Shown here: piece by piece, positions 28,301-40,509 of the stretch | How positions within the stretch are numbered: position 1 is the stretch's first letter | Layout: each line of letters begins with the position of its first letter | Assembly (NCBI GenBank): GCA_036250195.1 | Contig: JAVHZZ010000071.1 | Span: 319,501 to 383,500 of the forward strand | Length of the DNA stretch: 64,000 bases | DNA from: Mixophyes australis | Taxonomy: Eukaryota; Chordata; Amphibia; Anura; Limnodynastidae | Direction of reading: 5' to 3' | Made by a program: the position numbers and the translations under genes | Notes under the pieces: model-generated | The model's database searches: none | What the model was told of the DNA's origin: nothing | What the model saw: only the letters and a program-made list of their open reading frames with translations

Positions 28301-31300
28301 TTTTTGGACTGTTTCAACAGTGAAAGTAGTAATATAGATTGCAGTTCCTATTTTTTGGGACTGCAGAAACAGTGAAAGTAGTAATATAGATTGCAGTTCC
28401 TATTTTTTGGGACTGCAGAAACAGTGAACGTAGTAATATAGATTGCAGTTCCTATTTTTTGGACTGCTGAAACAGTGAATGTAGTAATATAGATTGCAGT
28501 TCCTATTTTTTTGGACTGCACAAACAGTGAACGTAGTAATATAGATTGCAGTTCCTATTTTTTGGGACTGCAGAAACAGTGAACGTAGTAATATAGATTG
28601 CAGTTCCTATTTTTTGGGACTGCAGAAACAGTGAACGTAGTAATATAGATTGCAGTTCCTATTTTTTGGACTGCTTCAACAGTGAAAGTAGTAATATAGA
28701 TTGCAGTTCCTATTTTTTGGGACGACAGAAACAGTGAACGTAGTAATAGAGATTGCAGTTCCTATTTTTTTGGACTGCTTAAACAGTGAACGTAGTAATA
28801 TAGATTGCAGTTCTTTTTTTTTTGGACTTCTTAAACAGTGAACGTAGTAATATAGATTGCAGTTCCTATTTTTTGGACTGCTTAAACAGTGAACGTAGTA
28901 ATATAGATTGCAGTTCCTATTTTTTGGGACTGCAGAAACAGTGAAAGTAGTAATATAGATTGCAGTTCCTATTTTTTGGGACTGCAGAAACAGTGAACGT
29001 AGTAATATAGATTGCAGTTCCTATTTTTTTGGACTGCTTAAACAGTGAACGTAGTAATATAGATTGCAGTTCTTTTTTTTTTGGACTGCTTAAACAGTGA
29101 ACGTAGTAATATAGATTGCAGTTCCTATTTTTTGGGACTGCAGAAACAGTGAAAGTAGTAATATAGATTGCAGTTCCTATTTTTTGGGACTGCAGAAACA
29201 GTGAACGTAGTAATATAGATTGCAGTTCCTATTTTTTTGGACTGCTTAAACAGTGAACGTAGTAAAATAGATTGCAGTTCTTTTTTTTTTGGACTGCTTA
29301 AACAGTGAACGTAGTAATATAAATTGCAGTTCCTATTTTTTGGGACTGCAGAAACAGTGAACGTAGTAATATAGATTGCAGTTCCTATTTTTTGGGACTG
29401 CAGAAACAGTGAACGTAGTAATATAGATTGCAGTTCCTATTTTTTGGACTGCTTCAACAGTGAAAGTAGTAATATAGATTGCAGTTCCTATTTTTTGGGA
29501 CTGCAGAAACAGTGAACGTAGTAATATAGATTGCAGTTTCTATTTTTTTGGACTGCTTAAACAGTGAACGTAGTAATATAGATTGCAGTTCTTTTTTTTT
29601 TGGACTGCTTAAACAGTGAACGTAGTAATATAGATTGCAGTTCCTATTTTTTGGACTGCTTAAACAGTGAACGTAGTAATATAGATTGCAGTTCCTATTT
29701 TTTGGGACTGCAGAAACAGTGAAAGTAGTAATATAGATTGCAGTTCCTATTTTTTGGGACTGCAGAAACAGTGAACGTAGTAATATAGATTGCAGTTCCT
29801 ATTTTTTTGGACTGCTTAAACAGTGAACGTAGTAATATAGATTGCAGTTCTTTTTTATTTGGACTGCTTAAACAGTGAACGTAGTAATATAGATTGCAGT
29901 TCCTATTTTTTGGGACTGCAGAAACAGTGAAAGTAGTAATATAGATTGCAGTTCCTATTTTTTGGGACTGCAGAAACAGTGAACGTAGTAATATAGATTG
30001 CAGTTCCTATTTTTTGGACTGCTTCAACAGTGAAAGTAGTAATATAGATTGCAGTTCCTATTTTTTGGGACTGCAGAAACAGTGAACGTACTAATATAGA
30101 TTGCAGTTCCTATTTTTTTGGACTGCTTAAACAGTGAACGTAGTAATATAGATTGCAGTTCTTTTTTTTTTGGACTGCTTAAACAGTGAACGTAGTAATA
30201 TAGATTGCAGTTCTTTTTTTTTTTGGACTGCTTAAACAGTGAACGTAGTAATATAGATTGCAGTTCCTATTTTTTGGGACTGCAGAAACAGTGAACGTAG
30301 TAATATAGATTGCAGTTCCTATTTTTTGGGACTGCAGAAACAGTGAACGTAGTAATATAGATTGCAGTTCCTATTTTTTTGGACTGCTTAAACAGTGAAC
30401 GTAGTAATATAGATTGCAGTTCTTTTTTTTTTGGACTGCTTAAACAGTGAACGTAGTAATATAGATTGCAGTTCCTATTTTTTGGGACTGCAGAAACAGT
30501 GAAAGTAGTAATATAGATTGCAGTTCCTATTTTTTGGGACTGCAGAAACAGTGAACGTAGTAATATAGATTGCAGTTCCTATTTTTTTGGACTGCTTAAA
30601 CAGTGAACGTAGTAATATAGATTGCAGTTCTTTTTTTTTTGGACTGCTTAAACAGTGAACGTAGTAATATAGATTGCAGTTCCTATTTTTTGGGACTGCA
30701 GAAACAGTGAAAGTAGTAATATAGATTGCAGTTCCTATTTTTTGGGACTGCAGAAACAGTGAACGTAGTAATATAGATTGCAGTTCCTATTTTTTGGACT
30801 GCTTCAACAGTGAAAGTAGTAATATAGATTGCAGTTCCTATTTTTTGGGACTGCAGAAACAGTGAACGTAGTAATATAGATTGCAGTTCCTATTTTTTTG
30901 GACTGCTTAAACAGTGAACGTAGTAATATAGATTGCAGTTCTTTTTTTTTTGGACTGCTTAAACAGTGAACGTAGTAATATATATTGCAGTTCTTTTTTT
31001 TTTGGACTGCTTAAACAGTAAACGTAGTAATATAGATTGCAGTTCCTATTTTTTGGGACTGCAGAAACAGTGAAAGTAGTAATATAGATTGCAGTTCCTA
31101 TTTTTTGGGACTGCAGAAACAGTGAACGTAGTAATATAGATTGCAGTTCCTATTTTTTTGGACTGCTTAAACAGTGAACGTAGTAATATAGATTGCAGTT
31201 CTTTTTTTTTTTCGACTGCTTAAACAGTGAACGTAGTAATATAGATTGCAGTTCCTATTTTTTGGGACTGCAGAAACAGTGAAAGTAGTAATATAGATTG

Positions 31301-34300
31301 CAGTTCCTATTTTTTGGGACTGCAGAAACAGTGAACGTAGTAATATAGATTGCAGTTCCTATTTTTTTGGACTGCTTAAACAGTGAACGTAGTAATATAG
31401 ATTGCAGTTCTTTTTTTTTTGGACTGCTTAAACAGTGAACGTAGTAATATAGATTGCAGTTCCTATTTTTTGGGACTGCAGAAACAGTGAACGTAGTAAT
31501 ATAGATTGCAGTTCCTATTTTTTGGACTGCAGAAACAGTGAAAGTAGTAATATAGATTGCAGTTCCTATTTTTTGGGACTGCAGTAACAGTGAATGTAGT
31601 AATATAGATTGCAGTTCCTATTTTTTGGACTGCTTCAACAGTGAAAGTAGTAATATAGATTGCAGTTCCTATTTTTTGGGACTGCAGAAACAGTGAACGT
31701 AGTAATATAGATTGCAGTTCCTATTTTTTTGGACTGCTTAAACAGTGAACGTAGTAATATAGATTGCAGTTCTTTTTTTTTTGGACTGCTTAAACAGTGA
31801 ACGTAGTAATATAGATTGCAGTTCTTTTTTTTTTGGACTGCTTAAACAGTGAACGTAGTAATATAGATTGCAGTTCTTTTTTTTTTGGACTGCTTAAACA
31901 GTGAACGTAGTAATACAGATTGCAGTTCTTTTTTTTTTGGACTGCTTAAACAGTGAATGTAGTAATATAGATTGCAGTTCCTATTTTTTGGGACTGCAGA
32001 AACAGTGAACGTAGTAATATAGATTGCAGTTCCTATTTTTTGGGACTGCAGAAACAGTGAACGTAGTAATATAGATTGCAGTTCCTATTTTTTGGACTGC
32101 TTCAACAGTGAAAGTAGTAATATAGATTGCAGTTCCTATTTTTTGGGACTGCAGAAACAGTGAAAGTAGTAATATAGATTGCAGTTCCTATTTTTTGGGA
32201 CTGCAGAAACAGTGAACGTAGTAATATAGATTGCAGTTCCTATTTTTTGGACTGCTTCAACAGTGAAAGTAGTAATATAGATTGCAGTTCCTATTTTTTG
32301 GGACTGCAGAAACAGTGAACGTAGTAATATAGATTGCAGTTCCTATTTTTTTGGACTGCTTAAACAGTGAACGTAGTAATATAGATTGCAGTTCTTTTTT
32401 TTTTGGACTGCTTAAACAGTGAACGTAGTAATATAGATTGCAGTTCCTTTTTTTTGGGACTGCAGAAACAGTGAAAGTAGTAATATAGATTGCAGTTCCT
32501 ATTTTTTGGGACTGCAGAAACAGTGAACGTAGTAATATAGATTGCAGTTCCTATTTTTTTGGACTGCTTAAACAGTGAACGTAGTAATATAGATTGCAGT
32601 TCCTATTTTTTGGGACTGCTTAAACAGTGAACGTAGTAATATAGATTGCAGTTCTTTTTTTTTTGGACTGCTTAAACAGTGAACGTAGTAATATAGATTG
32701 CAGTTCCTATTTTTTGGGACTGCAGAAACAGTGAAAGTAGTAATATAGATTGCAGTTCCTATTTTTTGGGACTGCAGAAACAGTGAACGTAGTAATATAG
32801 ATTGCAGTTCATATTTTTTTGGACTGCTTAAACAGTGATCGTAGTAATATAGATTGCAGTTCTTTTTTTTTTGGACTGCTTAAACAGTGAACTTAGTAAT
32901 ATAGATTGCAGTTCCTATTTTTTGGGACTGCAGAAACAGTGAACGTAGTAATATAGATTGCAGTTCCTATTTTTTGGGACTGCAGAAACAGTGAACGTAG
33001 TAATATAGATTGCAGTTCCTATTTTTTGGACTGCTTCAACAGTGAAAGTAGTAATATAGATTGCAGTTCCTATTTTTTTGGACTGTTTAAACAGTGAACG
33101 TAGTAATATAGATTGCAGTTCCTATTTTTTGGACTGCTTCAACAGTGAAAGTAGTAATATAGATTGCAGTTCCTATTTTTTTGGACTGCTTAAACAGTGA
33201 ACGTAGTAATATAGATTGCAGTTCTTTTTTTTTTGGACTGCTTAAACAGTGAACGTAGTAATATAGATTGCAGTTCCTATTTTTTGGACTCCTTCAACAG
33301 TGAACGTAGTAATATAGATTGCAGTTCCTATTTTTTGGACTGCAGAAACAGTGAAAGTAGTAATATAGATTGCAGTTCCTATTTTTTGGGACTGCAGAAA
33401 CAGTGAACGTAGTAATATAGATTGCAGTTCCTATTTTTTTGGACTGCTTAAACAGTGAACGTAGTAATATAGATTGCAGTTCTTTTTTTTTTGGACTGCT
33501 TAAACAGTGAACGTAGTAATATAGATTGCAGTTCCTATTTTTTGGACTGCAGAAACAGTGAAAGTAGTAATATAGATTGCAGTTCCTATTTTTTGGGACT
33601 GCAGAAACAGTGAACGTAGTAATATAGATTGCAGTTCCTATTTTTTTGGACTGCTTAAACAGTGAACGTAGTAATATAGATTGCAGTTCTTTTTTTTTTG
33701 GACTGCTTAAACAGTGAACGTAGTAATATAGATTGCAGTTCCTATTTTTTGGGACTGCACAAACAGTGAACGTAGTAATATAGATTGCAGTTCCTATTTT
33801 TTGGGACTGCAGAAACAGTGAACGTAGTAATATAGATTGCAGTTCCTATTTTTTGGACTGCTGAAACAGTGAATGTAGTAATATAGATTGCAGTTCCTAT
33901 TTTTTGGGACTGCAGAAACAGTGAACGTAGTAATATAGATTGCAGTTCCTATTTTTTGGGACTGCAGAAACAGTGAACGTAGTAATATAGATTGCAGTTC
34001 CTATTTTTTGGACTGCTTCAACAGTGAAAGTAGTAATATAGATTGCAGTTCCTATTTTTTGGGACTGCAGAAACAGTGAACGTAGTAATATAGATTGCAG
34101 TTCCTATTTTTTTGGACTGCTTAAACAGTGAACGTAGTAATATAGATTGCAGTTCTTTTTTTTTTGGACTGCTTAAACAGTGAACGTAGTAATATAGATT
34201 GCAGTTCCTATTTTTTGGGACTGCAGAAACAGTGAACGTAGTAATATAGATTGCAGTTCCTATTTTTTGGGACTGCAGAAACAGTGAACGTAGTAATATA

Positions 34301-37300
34301 GATTGCAGTTCCTATTTTTTGGATTGTTTCAACAGTGAAAGTAGTAATATAGATTGCAGTTCCTATTTTTTGGGACTGCAGAAACAGTGAAAGTAGTAAT
34401 ATAGATTGCAGTTCCTATTTTTTGGGACTGCAGAAACAGTGACCGTAGTAATATAGATTGCAGTTCCTATTTTTTTGGACTGCTTAAACAGTGAACGTAG
34501 TAATATAGATTGCAGTTCCTATTTTTTTGGACTGCTTAAACAGTGAACGTAGTAATATAGATTGCAGTTCTTTTTTTTTTGGACTGCTTAAACAGTGAAC
34601 GTAGTAATATAGATTGCAGTTCCTATTTTTTGGGACTGCAGAAACAGTGAAAGTATTAATATAGATTGCAGTTCCTATTTTTTGGGACTGCAGAAACAGT
34701 GAACGTAGTAATATAGATTGCAGTTCCTATTTTTTTGGACTGCTTAAACAGTGAACGTAGTAATATAGATTGCAGTTCTTTTTTTTTTGGACTGCTTAAA
34801 CAGTGAACGTAGTAATATAGATTGCAGTTCCTATTTTTTGGGACTGCAGAAACAGTGAACGTAGTAATATAGATTGCAGTTCCTATTTTTTGGGACTGCA
34901 GAAACAGTGAACGTAGTAATATAGATTGCAGTTCCTATTTTTTGGACTGCTTCAACAGTGAAAGTAGTAATATAGATTGCAGTTCCTATTTTTTGGGACT
35001 GCAGAAACAGTGAACGTAGTAATATAGATTGCAGTTCCTATTTTTTTGGACTGCTTAAACAGTGAACATAGTAATATAGATTGCAGTTCTTTTTTTTTTG
35101 GACTGCTTAAACAGTGAACGTAGTAATATAGATTGCAGTTTCTATTTTTTGGGACTGCAGAAACAGTGAACGTAGTAATATAGATTGCAGTTACTATTTT
35201 TTGGGACTGCAGAAACAGTGAACGTAGTAATATAGATTGCAGTTCCTATTTTTTGGACTGTTTCAACAGTGAAAGTAGTAATATAGATTGCAGTTCCTAT
35301 TTTTTGGGACTGCAGAAACAGTGAAAGTAGTAATATAGATTGCAGTTCCTATTTTTTGGGACTGCAGAAACAGTGAACGTAGTAATATAGATTGCAGTTC
35401 CTATTTTTTGGACTGCTGAAACAGTGAATGTAGTAATATAGATTGCAGTTCCTATTTTTTTGGACTGCACAAACAGTGAACGTAGTAATATAGATTGCAG
35501 TTCCTATTTTTTGGGACTGCAGAAACAGTGAACGTAGTAATATAGATTGCAGTTCCTATTTTTTGGACTGCTGAAACAGTGAATGTAGTAATATAGATTG
35601 CAGTTCCTATTTTTTGGGACTGCAGAAACAGTGAACGTAGTAATATAGATTGCAGTTCCTATTTTTTGGGACTGCAGAAACAGTGAACGTAGTAATATAG
35701 ATTGCAGTTCCTATTTTTTGGACTGCTTCAACAGTGAAAGTAGTAATATAGATTGCAGTTCCTATTTTTTGGGACTGCAGAAACAGTGAACGTAGTAATA
35801 TAGATTGCAGTTCCTATTTTTTTGGACTGCTTAAACAGTGAACGTAGTAATATAGATTGCAGTTCTTTTTTTTTTGGACTACTTAAACAGTGAACGTAGT
35901 AATATAGATTGCAGTTCTTTTTTTTTTGGACTGCTTAAACAGTGAACGTAGTAATATAGATTGCAGTTCCTATTTTTTGGGACTGCAGAAACAGTGAAAG
36001 TAGTAATATAGATTGCAGTTCCTATTTTTTGGGACTGCAGAAACAGTGAACGTAGTAATATAGATTGCAGTTCCTATTTTTTTGGACTGCTTAAACAGTG
36101 AACGTAGTAATATAGATTGCAGTTCTTTTTTTTTTGGACTGCTTAAACAGTGAACGTAGTAATATAGATTGCAGTTCCTATTTTTTGGGACTGCAGAAAC
36201 AGTGAAAGTAGTAATATAGATTGCAGTTCCTATTTTTTGGGACTGCAGAAACAGTGAACGTAGTAATATAGATTGCAGTTCCTATTTTTTTGGACTGCTT
36301 AAACAGTGAACGTAGTAATATAGATTGCAGTTCTTTTTTTTTTGGACTGCTTAAACAGTGAACGTAGTAATATAGATTGCAGTTCCTATTTTTTGGGACT
36401 GCAGAAACAGTGAACGTAGTAATATAGATTGCAGTTCCTATTTTTTGGGACTGCAGAAACAGTGAACGTAGTAATATAGATTGCAGTTCCTATTTTTTTG
36501 GACTGCTTAAACAGTGAACGTAGTAATATAGATTGCAGTTCTTATTTTTTGGGACTGCAGAAACAGTGAACGTAGTAATATAGATTGCAGTTCCTATTTT
36601 TTTGGACTGCTTAAACAGTGAACGTAGTAATATAGATTGCAGTTCCTATTTTTTGGGACTGCAGAAACAGTGAAAGTAGTAATATAGATTGCAGTTCCTA
36701 TTTTTTGGGACTGCAGAAACAGTGAACGTAGTAATATAGATTGCAGTTCCTATTTTTTTGGACTGCTTAAACAGTGAACGTAGTAATATAGATTGCAGTT
36801 CTTTTTTTTTTGGACTGCTTAAACAGTGAACGTAGTAATATAGATTGCAGTTCCTATTTTTTGGGACTGCAGAAACAGTGAACGTAGTAATATAGATTGC
36901 AGTTCCTATTTTTTGGGACTGCAGAAACAGTGAACGTAGTAATATAGATTGCAGTTCCTATTTTTTTGGACTGCTTAAACAGTGAACGTAGTAATATAGA
37001 TTGCAGTTCTTTTTTTTTTGGACTGCTTAAACAGTGAACGTAGTAATATAAATTGCAGTTCCTATTTTTTGGGACTGCAGAAACAGTGAAAGTAGTAATA
37101 TAGATTGCAGTTCCTATTTTTTGGGACTGCAGAAACAGTGAAAGTAGTAATATAGATTGCAGTTCCTATTTTTTGGGACTGCAGAAACAGTGAACGTAGT
37201 AATATAGATTGCAGTTCCTATTTTTTTGGACTGCTTAAACAGTGAACGTAGTAATATAGATTGCAGTTCTTTTTTTTTTGGACTGCTTAAACAGTGAACG

Positions 37301-37923
37301 TAGTAATATAAATTGCAGTTCCTATTTTTTGGGACTGCAGAAACAGTGAAAGTAGTAATATAGATTGCAGTTCCTATTTTTTGGGACTGCAGAAACAGTG
37401 AACGTAGTAATATAGATTGCAGTTCCTATTTTTTTGGACTGCTTAAACAGTGAACGTAGTAATATAGATTGCAGTTCTTATTTTTTGGGACTGCAGAAAC
37501 AGTGAACGTAGTAATATAGATTGCAGTTCCTATTTTTTGGGACTGCAGAAACAGTGAACGTAGTAATATAGATTGCAGTTCCTATTTTTTGGACTGTTTC
37601 AACAGTGAAAGTAGTAATATAGATTGCAGTTCCTATTTTTTGGGACTGCAGAAACAGTGAACGTAGTAATATAGATTGCAGTTCCTATTTTTTGGGACTG
37701 CACAAACAGTGAACGTAGTAATATAGATTGCAGTTCCTATTTTTTGGACTGTTTCAACAGTGAAAGTAGTAATATAGATTGCAGTTCCTATTTTTTGGAC
37801 TGCTGAAACAGTGAATGTAGTAATATAGATTGCAGTTCCTATTTTTTTGGACTGCACAAACAGTGAACGTAGCAATGTAGATTGCAGTTACTATTTTTTG
37901 GACTGCAGAAACAGTGAACGTAG

Positions 37924-38089
37924 GTATTGTAGTACTAATATTTCAGGACTGCTCTAAAAAATTGTTATAATTTTTAAATTATTTTTTAATATTTTTTTTT
38001 ACTTTTTTTGGTATAATTTTTTTTTTTTTTTTTTTTTTAATTTTTTGGGGAGTTTTTAATAATTAGAAAATTACTATGAACTTAGCACA
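37924..38089. other. AT-rich spacer at right edge of satellite
   Basis: The last recognisable monomer ends near 37,923. A further decayed stretch (TAGTACTAATATTTCAGGAC) still echoes the monomer up to about 37,955. After that the DNA is almost pure A/T, with a T22 run at 38,017-38,038. No gene is visible. Confidence 0.8.
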
Positions 38090-38290
38090 AAAATGCCCAG
38101 GACTAAAGCAACACTGGACTCAGCAGGACAGACACTGGCCAAAGCACCACTGGACTCAGCAGGACAGAGCACAGGACAAAAGGAGCACTGGACTCAGCAA
38201 GGACAGAGCACTGGACACAAGCATAAAGCACCACTGGACTCAGCAAGGACAGAGCACTGGACACAAGTATAAAGCACCACTGGACTGATC
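38090..38290. repeat. Short tandem repeat of 37-46 bp units
   Basis: The motif CACTGGACTCAGCA recurs at 38,112, 38,149, 38,187 and 38,233, with a truncated ACTGGACT at 38,279. Intervals are 37, 38, 46 and 46 bp, and the last two full units also share GGACAGAGCACTGGACACAAG. The reverse complement contains AGTCCAGTGGT, an 11-mer also present in the leader of the hAT element near 47,145. The open reading frame here is a by-product of the repeat. Confidence 0.85.
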
Positions 38291-38329
38291 ACGCAGGAGC
38301 ACCACTACCCTACAACCTCCCTCTACCCT

Positions 38330-38534
38330 GATCACAGCCCAATTTAAAATGGCGTCTGCTAGCGAGGAATTTATGCAATCCGAGTCTCGCGAGATCCGAC
38401 GCAAGACTTGGACGTCAGAGCCTCACTTTCATTTTTTTGGGCGCCGGAAATACCCGAACAGTGCTCGGATCCCGTCGGATCCGCACTGTTCGGATGGGCT
38501 CCGATTAGCGGAATCCGAGCCCGCTCATCCTTAG
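38330..38534 (-). mobile_element. hAT-like 5' terminal domain abutting the satellite
   Basis: This CpG-rich segment stands out from its AT-rich surroundings. It ends in CCGAGCCCGCTCATCCTTAG (38,515-38,534), which matches 15 of 20 positions of the 5' end of the complete hAT element at 58,463-58,482. It shares GAGATCCGACG with that element's end domain (near 58,340). Like that domain it has a hairpin close to the end (arms 38,455-38,472 and 38,477-38,492, CGAACAGTGC...GCACTGTTCG) followed by CGGAT. The element would therefore read leftward on the minus strand, into the satellite. It could also be a solo fragment unrelated to the array. Confidence 0.6.
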
Positions 38535-39177
38535 TTACAATGTGTATTTTTTGTTTTATTTAAAAATAGATATTAAATATTAGATCTTTGTTTAAGTCAA
38601 GTTTGTTGTAGGTGTACAAGATGGACATGATAGGAAATGATAAGAGAGCTAGTTGACCTTATGCTAGTGGTCAGTGGATTTGTCCTGTAGAAGGAGAAGA
38701 AGGATTATTTTGGAGCAGGATGAGAAGCAGCAGGAAAAGAGAGAGTACACTGAGTAATTCATAGTTCACCAAGGCGTGTTAGAGAGCGGTGTAACCTTTC
38801 AGAGAGGCCATTTTGTATGATGACCTTAAAGGTGTTTTGGCACAAATGACAGCTCACAGTCATGTTGTTACTGGGCTTGAGAAATGATTTGCCAGATTGC
38901 AATTTTGTTTGCAACTGGTTCTGTTCAGCACCAGTAATGGGCATGGCCAAGGCACACATTGCATGCATTGGAGTGTGCTTCTGAAATCACAGGGCAAAAA
39001 TACCCAAAATATACATTTTCCATGTGATGATTCTGAATAGCAAGACATAAAAATAGAGTTTCCCAGAAAAGCCTTTTTCCCAAAATAGATAAATAGAGGA
39101 TACATGTGCACAAGATATAATAAATATAAATCCTTGTGTATGTAAAGCTGCTGCAGTCTCTTTAGATAAACATAGAA

Positions 39178-39228
39178 AACTGAGATCTTACATACGACAT
39201 ATACATAAATGTATGTAAGATCTGAGTT
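39178..39228. repeat. Inverted repeat with 18-bp arms
   Basis: Arms at 39,178-39,195 and 39,211-39,228 match 17 of 18 positions (core AGATCTTACATAC and GTATGTAAGATCT, 13 bp perfect) around a 15-nt AT-rich loop. It may be the centre of a fold-back element, but no outer ends are visible. Confidence 0.8.
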
Positions 39229-39698
39229 CTAATTGGATTCATTGATGGTCCTTACTGATTGGCCAATATACTTTTAGATTTCCAAGCAGAATTTGGGCTC
39301 CATCCTTCTGAAAATATTTCACTTGGAAGCGGAGAAACGCGTCACATTATAGAGTTGTTGGTTGTACACACAAACACTGTGGCCGCTGTTGGGATATCTT
39401 CTTATGGCAGACTTATAAGCGCTGCTCTTTCAATGACCGGAAAACTGAAAACTATCGTCAGGAGAGAGGTGACATCCTGCAATTAACTCCTAGTTATTGC
39501 TTCAGAGCTATTTGAGAATGGAACAATGTTAATGGGAAAAATATAGACAGGACAATCTCTGTCTCTTCTCTCATATCTCCAATTTATTGCAATATATTAT
39601 TCCTCTGGTGTTAGAGAGAATCATACAGTAAATGAAAGTAAATGTTGCCTACAGATTGGATTGATCGATATTGAAATGTGAATATCATCATGTAGTTA

Positions 39699-39699
39699 C

Positions 39700-39742
<43 letters not shown>
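39699..39742. repeat. (TA)n microsatellite
   Basis: About 44 bases of alternating T and A with one C interruption at 39,711. Confidence 0.95.
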
Positions 39743-39746
<4 letters not shown>

Positions 39747-40509
39747 CAGTCATTTTTCCTTCTTTGATTCCCACATGCGTGAATATTGCGCCAGTCTGCT
39801 CTGTATGAGCGATTCCAACAGGGCAACATGTCTGCAGAGTTGCTGTTATTAATGTATTAAGTTAAGTGCTATTTTTTAATCACATTATGTATTGTGTATT
39901 GGATTCTCTAATTAATCATTTAGAGAAGTATTATCAGTATAACCTATAATTATGACTCACCATAAATGAAGGCATTACCTGGCCTTTCATTCCTCTTCTG
40001 TGTCTTCCTGCTTCCAGCTGGATCATCATCATCATTTATTTATTGATCATGTTCAGGAGAACTACCAGTGGTAGTTGTGGTAGTTGTTAGTAGAACAGGT
40101 ACAGGGTATCCGGCCTCTATAGCTCTCTTTGTGTGATATTATTTCCCACCTGCTGCACTGTGTCATTAATTCTCATTAAAGGATCATTTAATTTACATAC
40201 ATATAATTTTTTAACTCTTTTTCTGTCTTTTGTCTTGTGCATTATGAATACTTAGTTAGATCTTTCTTAATTGATTAAATTACACATTCCTTTAGTTGAG
40301 CCTACCATACTCGCAGCTATACTACTAGGTATCCACCACTTTACCATCTTATTTTCCTTGACTATTCCCTTGTCCACTCTCCTCTTCTTCCTGGGGTACT
40401 CTCTGTATACTCCACCATGTCCTCGTACCTTCACCACATTATCTTAGTGTTTTCTGTCTCTCACACCTTCTACCCCAACATCTCCTCCCCCTTCTACCTC
40501 CTTTTCTTT

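Larger units (their letters stand above)
1..37923. repeat. 51-52 bp satellite DNA array with higher-order structure
   Basis: About 735 head-to-tail monomers fill this stretch with no interruption. Each monomer has a nearly invariant half (GTAGTAATATAGATTGCAG, then TTCCTATTTTTT) and a variable half that reads G(1-3)ACTG-N6-CAGTGAA followed by CG, AG or TG. At least eight classes are visible from the N6 core and T-run length: GCAGAAACAGTGAACG, the same ending AAG, TTTCAA, CTTCAA, CTGAAA, CACAAA, CTTAAA, and CTTAAA preceded by a T10 run. Classes occur in a fixed order rather than at random. Most GCAGAAA monomers contain a PstI site (CTGCAG). The array begins before the window and decays at about 37,923. 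Protein-length frames here are only the repeat read through. Identity as a satellite is certain; the link to a hAT transposon is treated in the findings. Confidence 0.98.

Noticed and set aside
1..37923. CRISPR array
   Set aside because: Variable cores between conserved blocks look superficially like spacers, but the variable part is only about 6 bases with a handful of recurring variants, and the context is eukaryotic.
1..37923. CENP-B box in the satellite
   Set aside because: No TTCG-N4-A-N2-CGGG pattern is present in any monomer class; a centromeric role cannot be argued from the sequence.
38076..38534. Plus-strand frames of 70 and 61 codons
   Set aside because: One reads a short tandem repeat, the other the CpG-rich hAT-like end domain; neither has a recognisable protein motif.
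39259..39486. 75-codon plus-strand frame near a GAAACGCGTC word
   Set aside because: The translation shows no domain. The word may belong to a dispersed repeat, but I could not define its ends.
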